From Nitrospira sp. (GTDB lineage: Bacteria > UBA9089 > CG2-30-40-21 > SBAY01), in NCBI GenBank assembly GCA_005239945.1, contig SBAY01000329.1, positions 1-10,114 on the forward strand: a stretch of 10,114 nt of DNA. Reading direction: 5' to 3'. Position 1 is the first letter of the stretch. Each line of letters opens with the position of its first letter. The position numbers were made by a program, and so were the translations under genes. Below, in pieces: positions 1-6,935 of the stretch. The notes below the pieces were generated by a model. The model was not told the origin of the DNA. It saw only the letters and a program-made list of their open reading frames with translations, and did not search any database.

Positions 1-54
1 ATATGTCCTATATGTCCTATATGTCCTATATGTCCTATATGTCCTATATGTCCT
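1..54. repeat. 9-bp tandem repeat array, six perfect copies
   Basis: The unit ATATGTCCT is repeated six times without a mismatch and stops 9 bp before the stop codon of the pilin-like gene at 64-477. On the minus strand the unit reads AGGACATAT. The array touches the window edge, so the true copy number may be higher. No protein or terminator is implied. It looks like a simple-sequence minisatellite of the kind that varies in copy number by slippage. Confidence 0.95.
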
Positions 55-63
55 CTTATGATT

Positions 64-477
64 CTAATTACCTATTTTACCCATATAAGTAAATAATCTT
101 CTTTGATGCTCGATATTTTCCATCCACACGACAGATGCAGTTACCCTTAAATAATCAATGTTTGTTCCTTCTCCTGGTTCATCGACTCCCTCAATTGTAA
201 CCGTCCATGTTCCTTTGCAACTGCCTATAGTAGTAGTGCCAAAATAGGAATATGGTACTCCCTGGACGATTATATCATAATTTGCTTGCTGCATCTTAAC
301 CTCTTCCAATTTCTGTTTGCATAGATTCATCGCTTCATTTGCATTTCCTGTGGTAACTACATTTAGAGAACTGCTGATGAACATATTGACAATACTCATT
401 ATCCCGACAAGCAAGATTAATACGGCAATCATCAACTCAATTATACTCATCCCTGATGCATTTCTTTTTTTCCTCAT
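64..477 (-). CDS. Type IV pilin-like minor prepilin (PilV/GspI type)
   Basis: This 137-residue protein has a class III prepilin leader. A short basic segment (residues 1-9, ending Ala-Ser-Gly) is followed by Met at +1, Glu at +5 of the mature protein (E14) and about 20 hydrophobic residues. Family knowledge: a PilD-type prepilin peptidase cleaves after Gly9 and methylates the new N-terminus, and the hydrophobic helix packs into the fibre or pseudopilus core. The later segment AMNLCKQKLEEVK resembles the conserved helix of PilV/GspI proteins. The remainder is a short, probably beta-rich globular domain. The upstream ATG at 477 is preferred over the internal Met10 because it supplies the leader; its ribosome binding site is weak (AAGGGA, rather far away). 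The first 41 bp overlap the upstream gene, which suggests translational coupling. It is the last gene of the operon inside the window. Whether it serves a pilus or a type II secretion pseudopilus cannot be decided here. Confidence 0.85.
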   Translation of the reverse strand: MRKKRNASGMSIIELMIAVLILLVGIMSIVNMFISSSLNVVTTGNANEAMNLCKQKLEEVKMQQANYDIIVQGVPYSYFGTTTIGSCKGTWTVTIEGVDEPGEGTNIDYLRVTASVVWMENIEHQRRLFTYMGKIGN

Positions 478-1072
478 CTTTTTTAATTTTTCCCTTAGAC
501 ATACTTTTAATCAGTAATCCCATTGTAACGACCATAACGATAATCATCAATATAAAGGAAAAATTCCTCTGGAACTTATATTCCCGGTCTAATTTTTCCT
601 GTTTTGCGATTTTTACCTTCTCACTCTCTTCTTCAAGAGTAATAACACCGGGAACTATTCCTTTTCCTGTGCCTTCTGACGGCGGTGTTGGGACAGCTTT
701 TTCTTCTCCTGCTTCTTCTACTTCCTTTTCTCTGGCAGATGGTTTTTCTTCTATCTCCACAGGTGTTGAAGGATGCATAGCTTTAATGAGTTGGTCTCTC
801 TTTTCTAACCCCTCTTCCTCTTTTTCCTCTTTTTGTCTTTCCTTCTGATATTCTCTTAATATTTCTTCTCTTTGACGCTTCATTTTTTCAATCTGTGCAT
901 GGGCCTGTTGAGGTGTCATTCCCTCTTCAAGAGGGATACCCGTATTTCCTCTTGAGCTAATGAAAATGATGCTCCAACCAGTCATAAAAAGGATAGTAAA
1001 AAGTTTCAACACCTGTTTTTGTATTTCCTTATTTTTAATTTTTAATTCATAATTTTTAATTTCCTGTCTCAT
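437..1072 (-). CDS. Unrecognised charged protein with two membrane segments, in pilin operon
   Basis: I do not recognise the family. The 211-residue product has a hydrophobic segment at about residues 22-39, then a long Glu/Lys/Arg-rich stretch (about 50-100) likely to form a coiled coil, then a Pro/Glu-rich linker (about 105-145), and a second clear membrane helix at about 171-189 followed by a Lys-rich tail. Lys/Arg-rich ends and an acidic middle would fit a protein with both ends at the cytoplasmic face, but topology is inferred. The start at 1072 is chosen over an in-frame ATG at 1090 because AAGGAGG lies 7 nt upstream of it, and because ATGA overlaps the stop codon of the upstream gene by 4 nt. 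The 3' end overlaps the next pilin-like gene by 41 bp. Residues 4-14 are encoded by a simple AT repeat (1031-1061), so the first dozen residues may be a recent addition. Its position between two prepilin genes suggests a role in pilus or pseudopilus assembly; no motif proves it. Confidence 0.7.
   Translation of the reverse strand: MRQEIKNYELKIKNKEIQKQVLKLFTILFMTGWSIIFISSRGNTGIPLEEGMTPQQAHAQIEKMKRQREEILREYQKERQKEEKEEEGLEKRDQLIKAMHPSTPVEIEEKPSAREKEVEEAGEEKAVPTPPSEGTGKGIVPGVITLEEESEKVKIAKQEKLDREYKFQRNFSFILMIIVMVVTMGLLIKSMSKGKIKKDEEKKKCIRDEYN
1031..1061. repeat. AT-rich simple repeat inside the start of a gene
   Basis: On the minus strand the stretch is built from ATTAAAAATTA-like units read around a central ATG (ATTAAAAATTATGAATTAA followed by AAATTAAAAAT). 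I recall units of this type mainly from spacers between genes in AT-rich metagenomic genomes. Here the unit lies in frame just after the start codon of the two-membrane-segment protein and encodes a peptide centred on NYELKIKN. Confidence 0.6.
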
Positions 1073-2997
1073 GGATTTACCTCCTTCCAACTAATAATAT
1101 TTACAGTTGCCGTACTCATTCCTCCTTCTTGTGTAGGAGGTAGTTTTAAATTAATAGGCCAGTTTGGGTCATTCCGATATTTAGAGTGAATTCTATAGTC
1201 GTAATTCCAGATAAATTTAGTCCAATAGACCATTCCCTCATCTCTTGAGATTAGTGAACCATTAGAAACTGGATTATCAAGTATCCCACCCATAAAATGT
1301 TGTGTATAGCAAATACCATCTATTTGGGCAACCGCATAAGGAGAAAAACTGCTATATTGGTTAACACTACCTCGATTACCAAATTCTCTACCAGGATAAT
1401 TAAGGGCATCCGAACTTTTACTATTTTGTCCCGTAACAGTAACATCTGACCAATTATAATCCTGTCCTTTATAACTGCCATGAACACAATCAAATATACC
1501 ATCTTCATCGATATCTTCGTAGTTTTTATCCCAACCAGTCTTCCCAAATTCTCCATCATTTTCTCCTTCATCATCCGTATCCGGTATGCCATCTTTGCCT
1601 ACATCTTCACTGCCAAAATCAAATAGCCAATCGTCAGAATACCATTGTGAATGTGTATAATCGCCTAAGACAATACTTTCTCTGGCGGCCATGGTCAAAA
1701 TATCTTTACCTGCATTTGCCGTTTGCCATGCCTCTATTTCTGAATCAGAAGGACTTTTGTTCTCATTCACTGTTGCTGGAAAATAACCGACAATTGCCGT
1801 ATCATCTAACAAAGTAGGTGGATTTTTATAGATAATGCTATCGGCAATATATATATTTCTGCCGGCATAGATAGCTCCCTGTCCGGTAACATATCCCTTA
1901 ATAATCACATCTCCTTCTACATATACATTGCCATTTAACTCTATTGGGGCATCAGGTTTTCCCCAAAGGATAATACTTTTGACCGTTTTTTCAGGCTGTG
2001 GTCCTGGGGGGTCATAAGTTTCACCATCACCATAAATTCCATAGATTGTTACTACATCAGGGAAATATGCCTTAAGTGTGCCGGTAGCTAAATCTCGATA
2101 ATACTGTGGATCTTGTAAGTTGGGCATATGCCCTTTCCCGGCATTAGGATGTTGATAAGGGAGTTGTCCATGATGGTCCCCTGGATAGACAATTTCGCCT
2201 GCCCCAGGAAGCGTAAAATTAGACCAATGGTCATCGGAATCGGGCTCTATATGGTCACCGTCATCGCAGGTTCCAGCCGCACCACGAAGATGGGAATGAT
2301 AAGGAGGGCTATCAAAATGCTCATCAATTCCAAGATTGGCATAGACATGACCATCCACGCGTGGTGCTTGAGTAAACCACCAGACAGGCCGAAAATCAAA
2401 CTTGCCGTTAGACCGCATATCACCTCTTACCCATTCCCGTGGTACCTGTCCTACATTACCACCTCCATAATACCACCAACCCCAATTATTAAGAAAGTAG
2501 GCATAATCGAATACATCGGAGATAAAAGGTACAGCTCCACCACCAATCAATTCTGCAATTACCTCTACCCCTCTGACTGCACTACCTATTCCTATTTGTC
2601 CCACCTTACCTTTTCTGCCGGTAGATGTAATCTTTAATTTCCGTGTTAGTGTTCCACCATAACCTATACTTCGCCCCAAATTTTCTATAGAAACATAATA
2701 CGAGCCCACCTCTATATTCCCATCTTTTATTTTTGTAGGTTCCTGTTCACTACCAAAGCCTGTAGTCCAAACCCTGTTATAATTTACCCACTCATCCTTT
2801 ATCTTCCAGATAGCGCGTTCGGCGCCTGCCTCGGCAATAGATAAAGAACTCACATAACTTTCATCCAGAGCTGTCCTTTTGATTCCTGTTTGACTAATCA
2901 ATACATAGACCACACCTAACGCTAATAAAATCAATACCACCATTAAAGCCATAAGCAACGCTATCCCATTTTCCTTTGATAAGATTACTTTTTTCAT
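1069..2997 (-). CDS. Large PilX-like prepilin with calcium-loop motifs
   Basis: The 642-residue protein starts with a short leader ending in Asn-Gly11, followed by a hydrophobic helix (about 12-36) and the segment SIAEAGAERAIWKIK, which matches the N-terminal region of PilX/GspK-type proteins. As in many of these, +5 of the mature protein is not Glu. The body is far larger than a normal minor pilin (usually about 150-250 residues) and rich in Gly, Tyr, Trp and Asp. Around residues 355-395 it has short alternating hydrophobic/glycine repeats (GNVYVEGDVIIKGYV) suggestive of a beta-helix. Two Asp-rich loops, DVGKDGIPDTDDEGEND starting at D465 and DIDEDGIFD at 495-503, resemble thrombospondin type 3 or EF-hand-like calcium sites. 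The start has GAGGTGAT about 7 nt upstream. It is the first gene of the operon. A tip-located adhesin or pilus-biogenesis role is inferred from the PilX family and size; the C-terminal domain is unassigned. Confidence 0.8.
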   Translation of the reverse strand: MKKVILSKENGIALLMALMVVLILLALGVVYVLISQTGIKRTALDESYVSSLSIAEAGAERAIWKIKDEWVNYNRVWTTGFGSEQEPTKIKDGNIEVGSYYVSIENLGRSIGYGGTLTRKLKITSTGRKGKVGQIGIGSAVRGVEVIAELIGGGAVPFISDVFDYAYFLNNWGWWYYGGGNVGQVPREWVRGDMRSNGKFDFRPVWWFTQAPRVDGHVYANLGIDEHFDSPPYHSHLRGAAGTCDDGDHIEPDSDDHWSNFTLPGAGEIVYPGDHHGQLPYQHPNAGKGHMPNLQDPQYYRDLATGTLKAYFPDVVTIYGIYGDGETYDPPGPQPEKTVKSIILWGKPDAPIELNGNVYVEGDVIIKGYVTGQGAIYAGRNIYIADSIIYKNPPTLLDDTAIVGYFPATVNENKSPSDSEIEAWQTANAGKDILTMAARESIVLGDYTHSQWYSDDWLFDFGSEDVGKDGIPDTDDEGENDGEFGKTGWDKNYEDIDEDGIFDCVHGSYKGQDYNWSDVTVTGQNSKSSDALNYPGREFGNRGSVNQYSSFSPYAVAQIDGICYTQHFMGGILDNPVSNGSLISRDEGMVYWTKFIWNYDYRIHSKYRNDPNWPINLKLPPTQEGGMSTATVNIISWKEVNP

Positions 2998-3017
2998 TTT
3001 TTATCACCTCATTTATG

Positions 3018-3046
3018 GTTATAGCATAAAAAGATGAAGATGTCAA
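3018..3046 (-). promoter_or_regulatory. Sigma-70 type promoter of the pilin operon
   Basis: On the minus strand TTGACA (3041-3046) is followed by a 17-bp spacer and TATAAC (3018-3023), with TGC directly before it, giving an extended -10. Transcription would start near 3011 and give a leader of only about 14 nt that still contains the GAGGTGAT ribosome binding site. It is the only good promoter between dnaE and the pilin operon. Confidence 0.8.
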
Positions 3047-3058
3047 GGGGAATTTAAT

Positions 3059-3115
3059 GGTAAGTGGTAAATGGTAATCAGGTAACTATTTACCGATTAC
3101 CATTCACCATTTACC
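3059..3115. repeat. Long imperfect palindrome at the 3' end of dnaE
   Basis: Arms 3059-3085 and 3089-3115 are near-perfect reverse complements built of GGTAAATGG and GGTAATCGG units, separated by only 3 nt. The second arm contains the dnaE stop codon. In dnaE mRNA it would fold into a long, AU-rich hairpin; there is no following U run, so it is at best a weak or Rho-assisted terminator or a 3'-end stabiliser. The same units recur at 6556-6606 and 6910-6928. Confidence 0.85.
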
Positions 3116-6100
3116 CCCTCCCCAGCCACACCTTACCATCACCAATTATGCCTTCGATGCCTTTAATCAATTCATAGTTTGCCTTGATTTTTAGATTTGG
3201 GCTGGGAATGATAACAGATTCTGTCTCATTGTCTATTACATGGATATAGATGTTTGAATTCCCTCTGAATTTATTCAACAGACTTTTTAATTGCAGAAGG
3301 GTTTTTTCATCTGTGGACTCATCAACCTTAAGATGAAGCACCTTAGAAAATTCCGCCTCTGCCTCGGCCAGCTCGACAACTTCCTCGGCAATAATCTTGG
3401 GGTTTTTGCCATCATGGGAATTGACCGTTCCCTTAACCAGAATAAGGGTATCCGGTCTTAATTTATCCCCGAATTTTTCGAATATATCGCTAAAAACCAC
3501 GACCTCGACATTACCAACCGTATCCTCCAATGAAATAAAAGCCATTTGCTTTTCATTCTTAGTGGTTATCTGTTTCACCGATTCAATAAGTCCTCCAATA
3601 GTTACCTGGCTCTTATCTTTACATTCATTCAAGGAAAGGGTTGTGCAGGTGGCATATTTTTTAATCTCAGTCTCATATTTAGCCAGGGGATGCGAGGTAA
3701 TATAAATCCCTAATAATTCCTTCTCGAATTTTAGCAAGGTACCTTCAGACCATTCAGGAATATCAGGTAACTCCTGATATGTTTGTTTAAACTCTTCAAA
3801 GGTATCAAACAGACCTGCCTGTCCACTTGCCTCATCCTTTTGGACCTTAGCGCCTACCTCAAGGCAATGGTCTAATATTTGAAACAACTGACTGCGTTTT
3901 ATCCCCAGGAAATCAAAAGCACCACATTTAATCAGGCTCTCCATTACCCTTTTGTTGACCAATCTCAAATCCACTCGCTCACAAAAATCATACAAAGAGG
4001 TGAATTTTCCTTTTGATTGACGGGTGTTTATAATAGAGGCAATAGCACCACTGCCTACATTCTTTATCCCCTTCAATCCAAATCTAATTGTTTCTCCCAC
4101 GACGGTAAAATCAACATAGGATTCATTAACATCTGGTGGTCGAATCTGGATGCCCATCTTTTTACATTCGGCGATATAAAAGCTTATTTTATCGGTATTG
4201 CCCAGTTCATTGGTCAGCAATCCAGCCATAAATTCAAGCGGAAAATGGGTTTTGAGATAGACGGTGCGATAGGAAATCAAGGCATAAGCGGCTGAATGGG
4301 ATTTATTAAAGCCATATTCGGCGAATTTAGCCATTAATTCAAAGATATTATTGGCCACCTCCTTATCCACCCCATTTTTATGGGCACCAACAATAAAAAG
4401 TTCACGCATCTTTTCCATCTTTTCTGGTATTTTTTTACTCATCGCCCGGCGGAGTTCATCTGCCTGTCCTAAGGTAAACTTACTGAGTATGCTGGCAATC
4501 TGCATGACCTGCTCCTGATAGACAATAACCCCATAAGTCTCCTCTAATATTGGTTTTAATAATGGATGAAGGTGCTGGATTTTTCCACCCTGCTTATTTT
4601 TTATAAACTCATCCACCATGCCGCTGCCCAGGGGGCCTGGCCGATAAAGGGCAACTAAGGCAATCAGGTCTTCAAAAACATCAGGTTTAAGTCTGCGGCA
4701 TAAATCCCGCATCCCGGAAGATTCTAACTGAAATGTCCCTATTGTTTCACCACTGGCTAAAAGTCGATAGGACTTTTTATCATTTAAAGGAATATCTTCG
4801 ATTTTAATCTTGATATTTTTTGTCCTTTCGATATTTTCAAGGACATCCTCAATCAAGGTTAATGTCTTCAGACCTAAAAAGTCCATTTTCAACAGGCCTA
4901 TTTTCTCTATGGAACTCATATCATATTGGGTAGTTATGCCTTCTGTTTTCGGGTCTTTATAGAGGGGAACGATATTGATTAACGGTTCACGGGAGATGAC
5001 TATCCCGGCGGCATGAGTTGAGGCATGGCGGATTAATCCTTCTAATCTCAGGGCAATATTGATTAACTTGCTTCCTTTTGGAGTTTCCGCCAGGTTTTTA
5101 AATTCAGGCACCCGCTCTAATACGGCCGCTAAGGTAATATTCAATTCATTCGGGATTAATTTAGCCATACGGTCAACCTCAGCGTAGGGGATGTTCAGCA
5201 CACGGCCGACATCCCTGATGGCTGCCTTAGCCATCATTGTTCCAAAGGTAATAATCTGGGAAACACGCTCCTTGCCATATTTATTGGCTACATATTCGAT
5301 AATTTCTTCCCGTCGTTCATAACAGAAATCTAAATCGATATCCGGCATACTTACTCGCTCAGGATTTAAAAACCGCTCAAAGAGTAAATTATATTTCAGC
5401 GGGTCTATATCCGTAATTCCCAGGGCATAAGCGACAATGCTGCCGGCGGCAGAACCTCGACCAGGACCTACGGGAATATGTTTGCCTTTGGCATATTGAA
5501 CTAAATCCCAGATGATTAAAAAGTATTCTGTATATTTCATCTGAATGATTATTTTCAATTCATCCTCTAATCGGTTTTTTATCTCTGAGCTGATGGTGTG
5601 ATACCTGTGTTCAAGCCCTTCATAGCACAATTTACGCAGATAACTCTCTAATTCATAACCTTTTTCTACTTCATAATGCGGCAAATGGAGACAACCAAAT
5701 TCTAATTCTAAATTACAGTGTTTGGCAATCTCAATGGTGTTAGCTATAGCCTCAGGGATATGAGCAAATAATGCGGTCATTTCTTGTGGGGTCTTAAAAT
5801 AAAACTGGTCGGATGAGAATTTAAGCCGGTCTTTATCCTCAATACTTTTATTCGTCTGCACACAGAGGAGTGCATCATGGCTTTGGGAATCACCCTGGTA
5901 AAGGTAATGAACATCATTGGTTGCGACCAATGGAATCCCAAGCTCCTTTGAAGCTTGAATTAAATACTCATTTATCTGTTTTTGTTCCTCTAAATTATAG
6001 TCTGATAATTCTAAATAAAAATTTTCATGGCCAAATATCTTTTGAAAATCTAAAATTTTTTTCTTCGCCTCATCATACCTTTGTTTTTTACAAAGCACAG

Positions 6101-6542
6101 GGATTTCTCCCCTGACGCAACCACTCAAGAAAATCAAACCTTCATGATATTTAGTCAAGAGTTCTTTGTCTACTCGTGGTTTATAGTAAAATCCTTCTAA
6201 GTAACCAAGAGTGACCAGCGCGATTAAATTCCGATACCCGGTCATATCTTTGACTAACAATGTTCCATGATAAGCCGATTCGGTTAATCCTCTTATTTGA
6301 GTTTTATCGTGGCGGTCTTTAGGGGCAATATATACCTCGGCACCAATAATAGGTTTTATGCCGGCGGAATATGCCTGTTGATAGAACTCAATGGCACCAA
6401 ACATATTTCCATGGTCGGTCAGGGCAATAGCAGGCATCTTGTATTCATGAGCCTTTTTAACCAAATCACGGATTTTTATGGCGCCATCCAATAAGCTATA
6501 TTCAGAATGAACATGTAAATGGACAAAATTGGCATGCGACAT
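3111..6542 (-). CDS. dnaE: DNA polymerase III alpha subunit, DnaE, with complete PHP domain
   Basis: This is the catalytic subunit of the replicative DNA polymerase (family C), 1143 residues, close to the usual length of about 1160. The N-terminal PHP domain (about 5-280) keeps all nine expected metal ligands: H10, H12, D19, H44, E69, H92, C142, D210 and H212. The palm contains the GPGRGSAAGS motif and PDIDLDF (400-406) with D401 and D403; the third catalytic aspartate is D554 in KMDFLGLK. The finger motif YGFNKSHSAAYA starts at Y743. A helix-hairpin-helix (GLKGIKNVG, from G822) and an OB fold (about 980-1060) follow. An upstream in-frame ATG at 6614 is rejected: the extra 24 residues are translated from a GGTAAATGG-type spacer repeat. 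The ATG at 6542 has GAAGG about 8 nt upstream and begins the conserved domain directly. I see no clear promoter, so it may be read through from htrA. The last codons merge into a palindromic repeat. Confidence 0.97.
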   Translation of the reverse strand: MSHANFVHLHVHSEYSLLDGAIKIRDLVKKAHEYKMPAIALTDHGNMFGAIEFYQQAYSAGIKPIIGAEVYIAPKDRHDKTQIRGLTESAYHGTLLVKDMTGYRNLIALVTLGYLEGFYYKPRVDKELLTKYHEGLIFLSGCVRGEIPVLCKKQRYDEAKKKILDFQKIFGHENFYLELSDYNLEEQKQINEYLIQASKELGIPLVATNDVHYLYQGDSQSHDALLCVQTNKSIEDKDRLKFSSDQFYFKTPQEMTALFAHIPEAIANTIEIAKHCNLELEFGCLHLPHYEVEKGYELESYLRKLCYEGLEHRYHTISSEIKNRLEDELKIIIQMKYTEYFLIIWDLVQYAKGKHIPVGPGRGSAAGSIVAYALGITDIDPLKYNLLFERFLNPERVSMPDIDLDFCYERREEIIEYVANKYGKERVSQIITFGTMMAKAAIRDVGRVLNIPYAEVDRMAKLIPNELNITLAAVLERVPEFKNLAETPKGSKLINIALRLEGLIRHASTHAAGIVISREPLINIVPLYKDPKTEGITTQYDMSSIEKIGLLKMDFLGLKTLTLIEDVLENIERTKNIKIKIEDIPLNDKKSYRLLASGETIGTFQLESSGMRDLCRRLKPDVFEDLIALVALYRPGPLGSGMVDEFIKNKQGGKIQHLHPLLKPILEETYGVIVYQEQVMQIASILSKFTLGQADELRRAMSKKIPEKMEKMRELFIVGAHKNGVDKEVANNIFELMAKFAEYGFNKSHSAAYALISYRTVYLKTHFPLEFMAGLLTNELGNTDKISFYIAECKKMGIQIRPPDVNESYVDFTVVGETIRFGLKGIKNVGSGAIASIINTRQSKGKFTSLYDFCERVDLRLVNKRVMESLIKCGAFDFLGIKRSQLFQILDHCLEVGAKVQKDEASGQAGLFDTFEEFKQTYQELPDIPEWSEGTLLKFEKELLGIYITSHPLAKYETEIKKYATCTTLSLNECKDKSQVTIGGLIESVKQITTKNEKQMAFISLEDTVGNVEVVVFSDIFEKFGDKLRPDTLILVKGTVNSHDGKNPKIIAEEVVELAEAEAEFSKVLHLKVDESTDEKTLLQLKSLLNKFRGNSNIYIHVIDNETESVIIPSPNLKIKANYELIKGIEGIIGDGKVWLGRG

Positions 6543-6555
6543 TTTTAACCTTCTG

Positions 6556-6606
6556 AGGTAAATGGTAAGGGGTAAATAGTAAAGGGTGAATGGTAATCGG
6601 TAAAGG
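6556..6606. repeat. GGTAAATGG-type repeat before dnaE
   Basis: About five degenerate GGTAAATGG/GGTAATCGG units lie directly upstream of the dnaE ribosome binding site. Positions 6585-6604 (GGTGAATGGTAATCGGTAAA) are an exact reverse complement of 3089-3108 at the other end of dnaE, so the gene is bracketed by a 20-bp inverted repeat. Confidence 0.85.
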
Positions 6607-6614
6607 AAACGCAA

Positions 6615-6635
6615 TAATCGGTTATTACCGAATAT
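6615..6635. repeat. Small palindrome upstream of dnaE
   Basis: TCGGT and ACCGA face each other across TATT inside a longer, roughly symmetric stretch. It could form a short hairpin in the dnaE leader. A function is not evident. Confidence 0.45.
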
Positions 6636-6693
6636 CTGTTTAGCGTATCAAATTTTCACTTTCCTCATCCCTTTATGAAATTCTTTTACTTTT

Positions 6694-6732
6694 CCTCCCC
6701 CTCCCTTGACGGGAGGGGTTGGGGGAGGGTGA
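6694..6732 (+). repeat. GC-rich REP-like hairpin, left copy
   Basis: CCCCTCCC (6698-6705) pairs exactly with GGGAGGGG (6711-6718) across a 5-nt TTGAC loop, followed by TTGGGGGAGGGTGA. The composition is much richer in G/C than the neighbourhood. The form hairpin plus GGTTGGGG-GAGGGTG tail is typical of widespread REP-like spacer repeats. Its partner lies in the opposite orientation at 6835-6872. Confidence 0.8.
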
Positions 6733-6834
6733 TTATCTTTTCAAGCACCCCACTTAGATTCGTTAATACTTCATTACCACCAATAGGAATCGTTAAAGTA
6801 TCAGTTGGTCCCTTCCTTAAAACCCTGACGAATT

Positions 6835-6872
6835 CACCCCTCACCCTAACCCTCTCCCACAAGGGGAGAGGG
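6835..6872 (-). repeat. GC-rich REP-like hairpin, right copy (inverted)
   Basis: CCCTCTCCC (6850-6858) pairs exactly with GGGAGAGGG (6864-6872) across ACAAG. On the minus strand it continues into GGTTAGGGTGAGGGGTGAA, mirroring the left copy. The two copies face each other over about 100 bp, the arrangement of a REP doublet. Confidence 0.8.
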
Positions 6873-6909
6873 AACCACGGTGCTACACGCTAAACACAAA
6901 CATTACTGA

Positions 6910-6928
6910 TTACCGATTACCATTTACC
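6910..6928. repeat. GGTAAATGG-type repeat after htrA
   Basis: The minus strand reads GGTAAATGGTAATCGGTAA and differs from the copy at 6585-6603 at one position in 19, in inverted orientation. It begins a few bases after the htrA stop codon. Confidence 0.85.
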
Positions 6929-6935
6929 TTATTTT

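Larger units (their letters stand above)
6543..6935. other. 393-bp gene-free spacer made of nested inverted repeats
   Basis: I see no gene here. From outside inwards it holds a GGTAAATGG-type repeat (6556-6606) facing an inverted relative (6910-6928), then two GC-rich hairpins in opposite orientation (6694-6732 and 6835-6872), then a core of about 100 bp. The minus strand is open from about 6888 to 6688 without an ATG, giving a peptide with the core GEFVRVLRKGPTDTLTIPI; I treat it as part of the repeat element, not a gene. No convincing promoter for dnaE is visible. Confidence 0.75.

Noticed and set aside
1..54. CRISPR array
   Set aside because: The units are 9 bp and directly adjacent with no spacers, so this is a simple tandem repeat.
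1320..1592. 90-residue minus-strand frame inside the PilX-like gene
   Set aside because: It is another frame of a well-supported gene, with a biased Met/Lys/Ile composition and no start signal.
6543..6614. N-terminal extension of dnaE to the ATG at 6614
   Set aside because: The 24 extra residues are translated from GGTAAATGG spacer repeats. The ATG at 6542 has its own ribosome binding site and begins the conserved PHP domain at the usual distance.
6675..6893. 72-residue plus-strand frame
   Set aside because: It is the translation of the two REP-like hairpins and their core (it ends in the familiar repeat-derived LTLTLSHKGRG peptide); no ribosome binding site.
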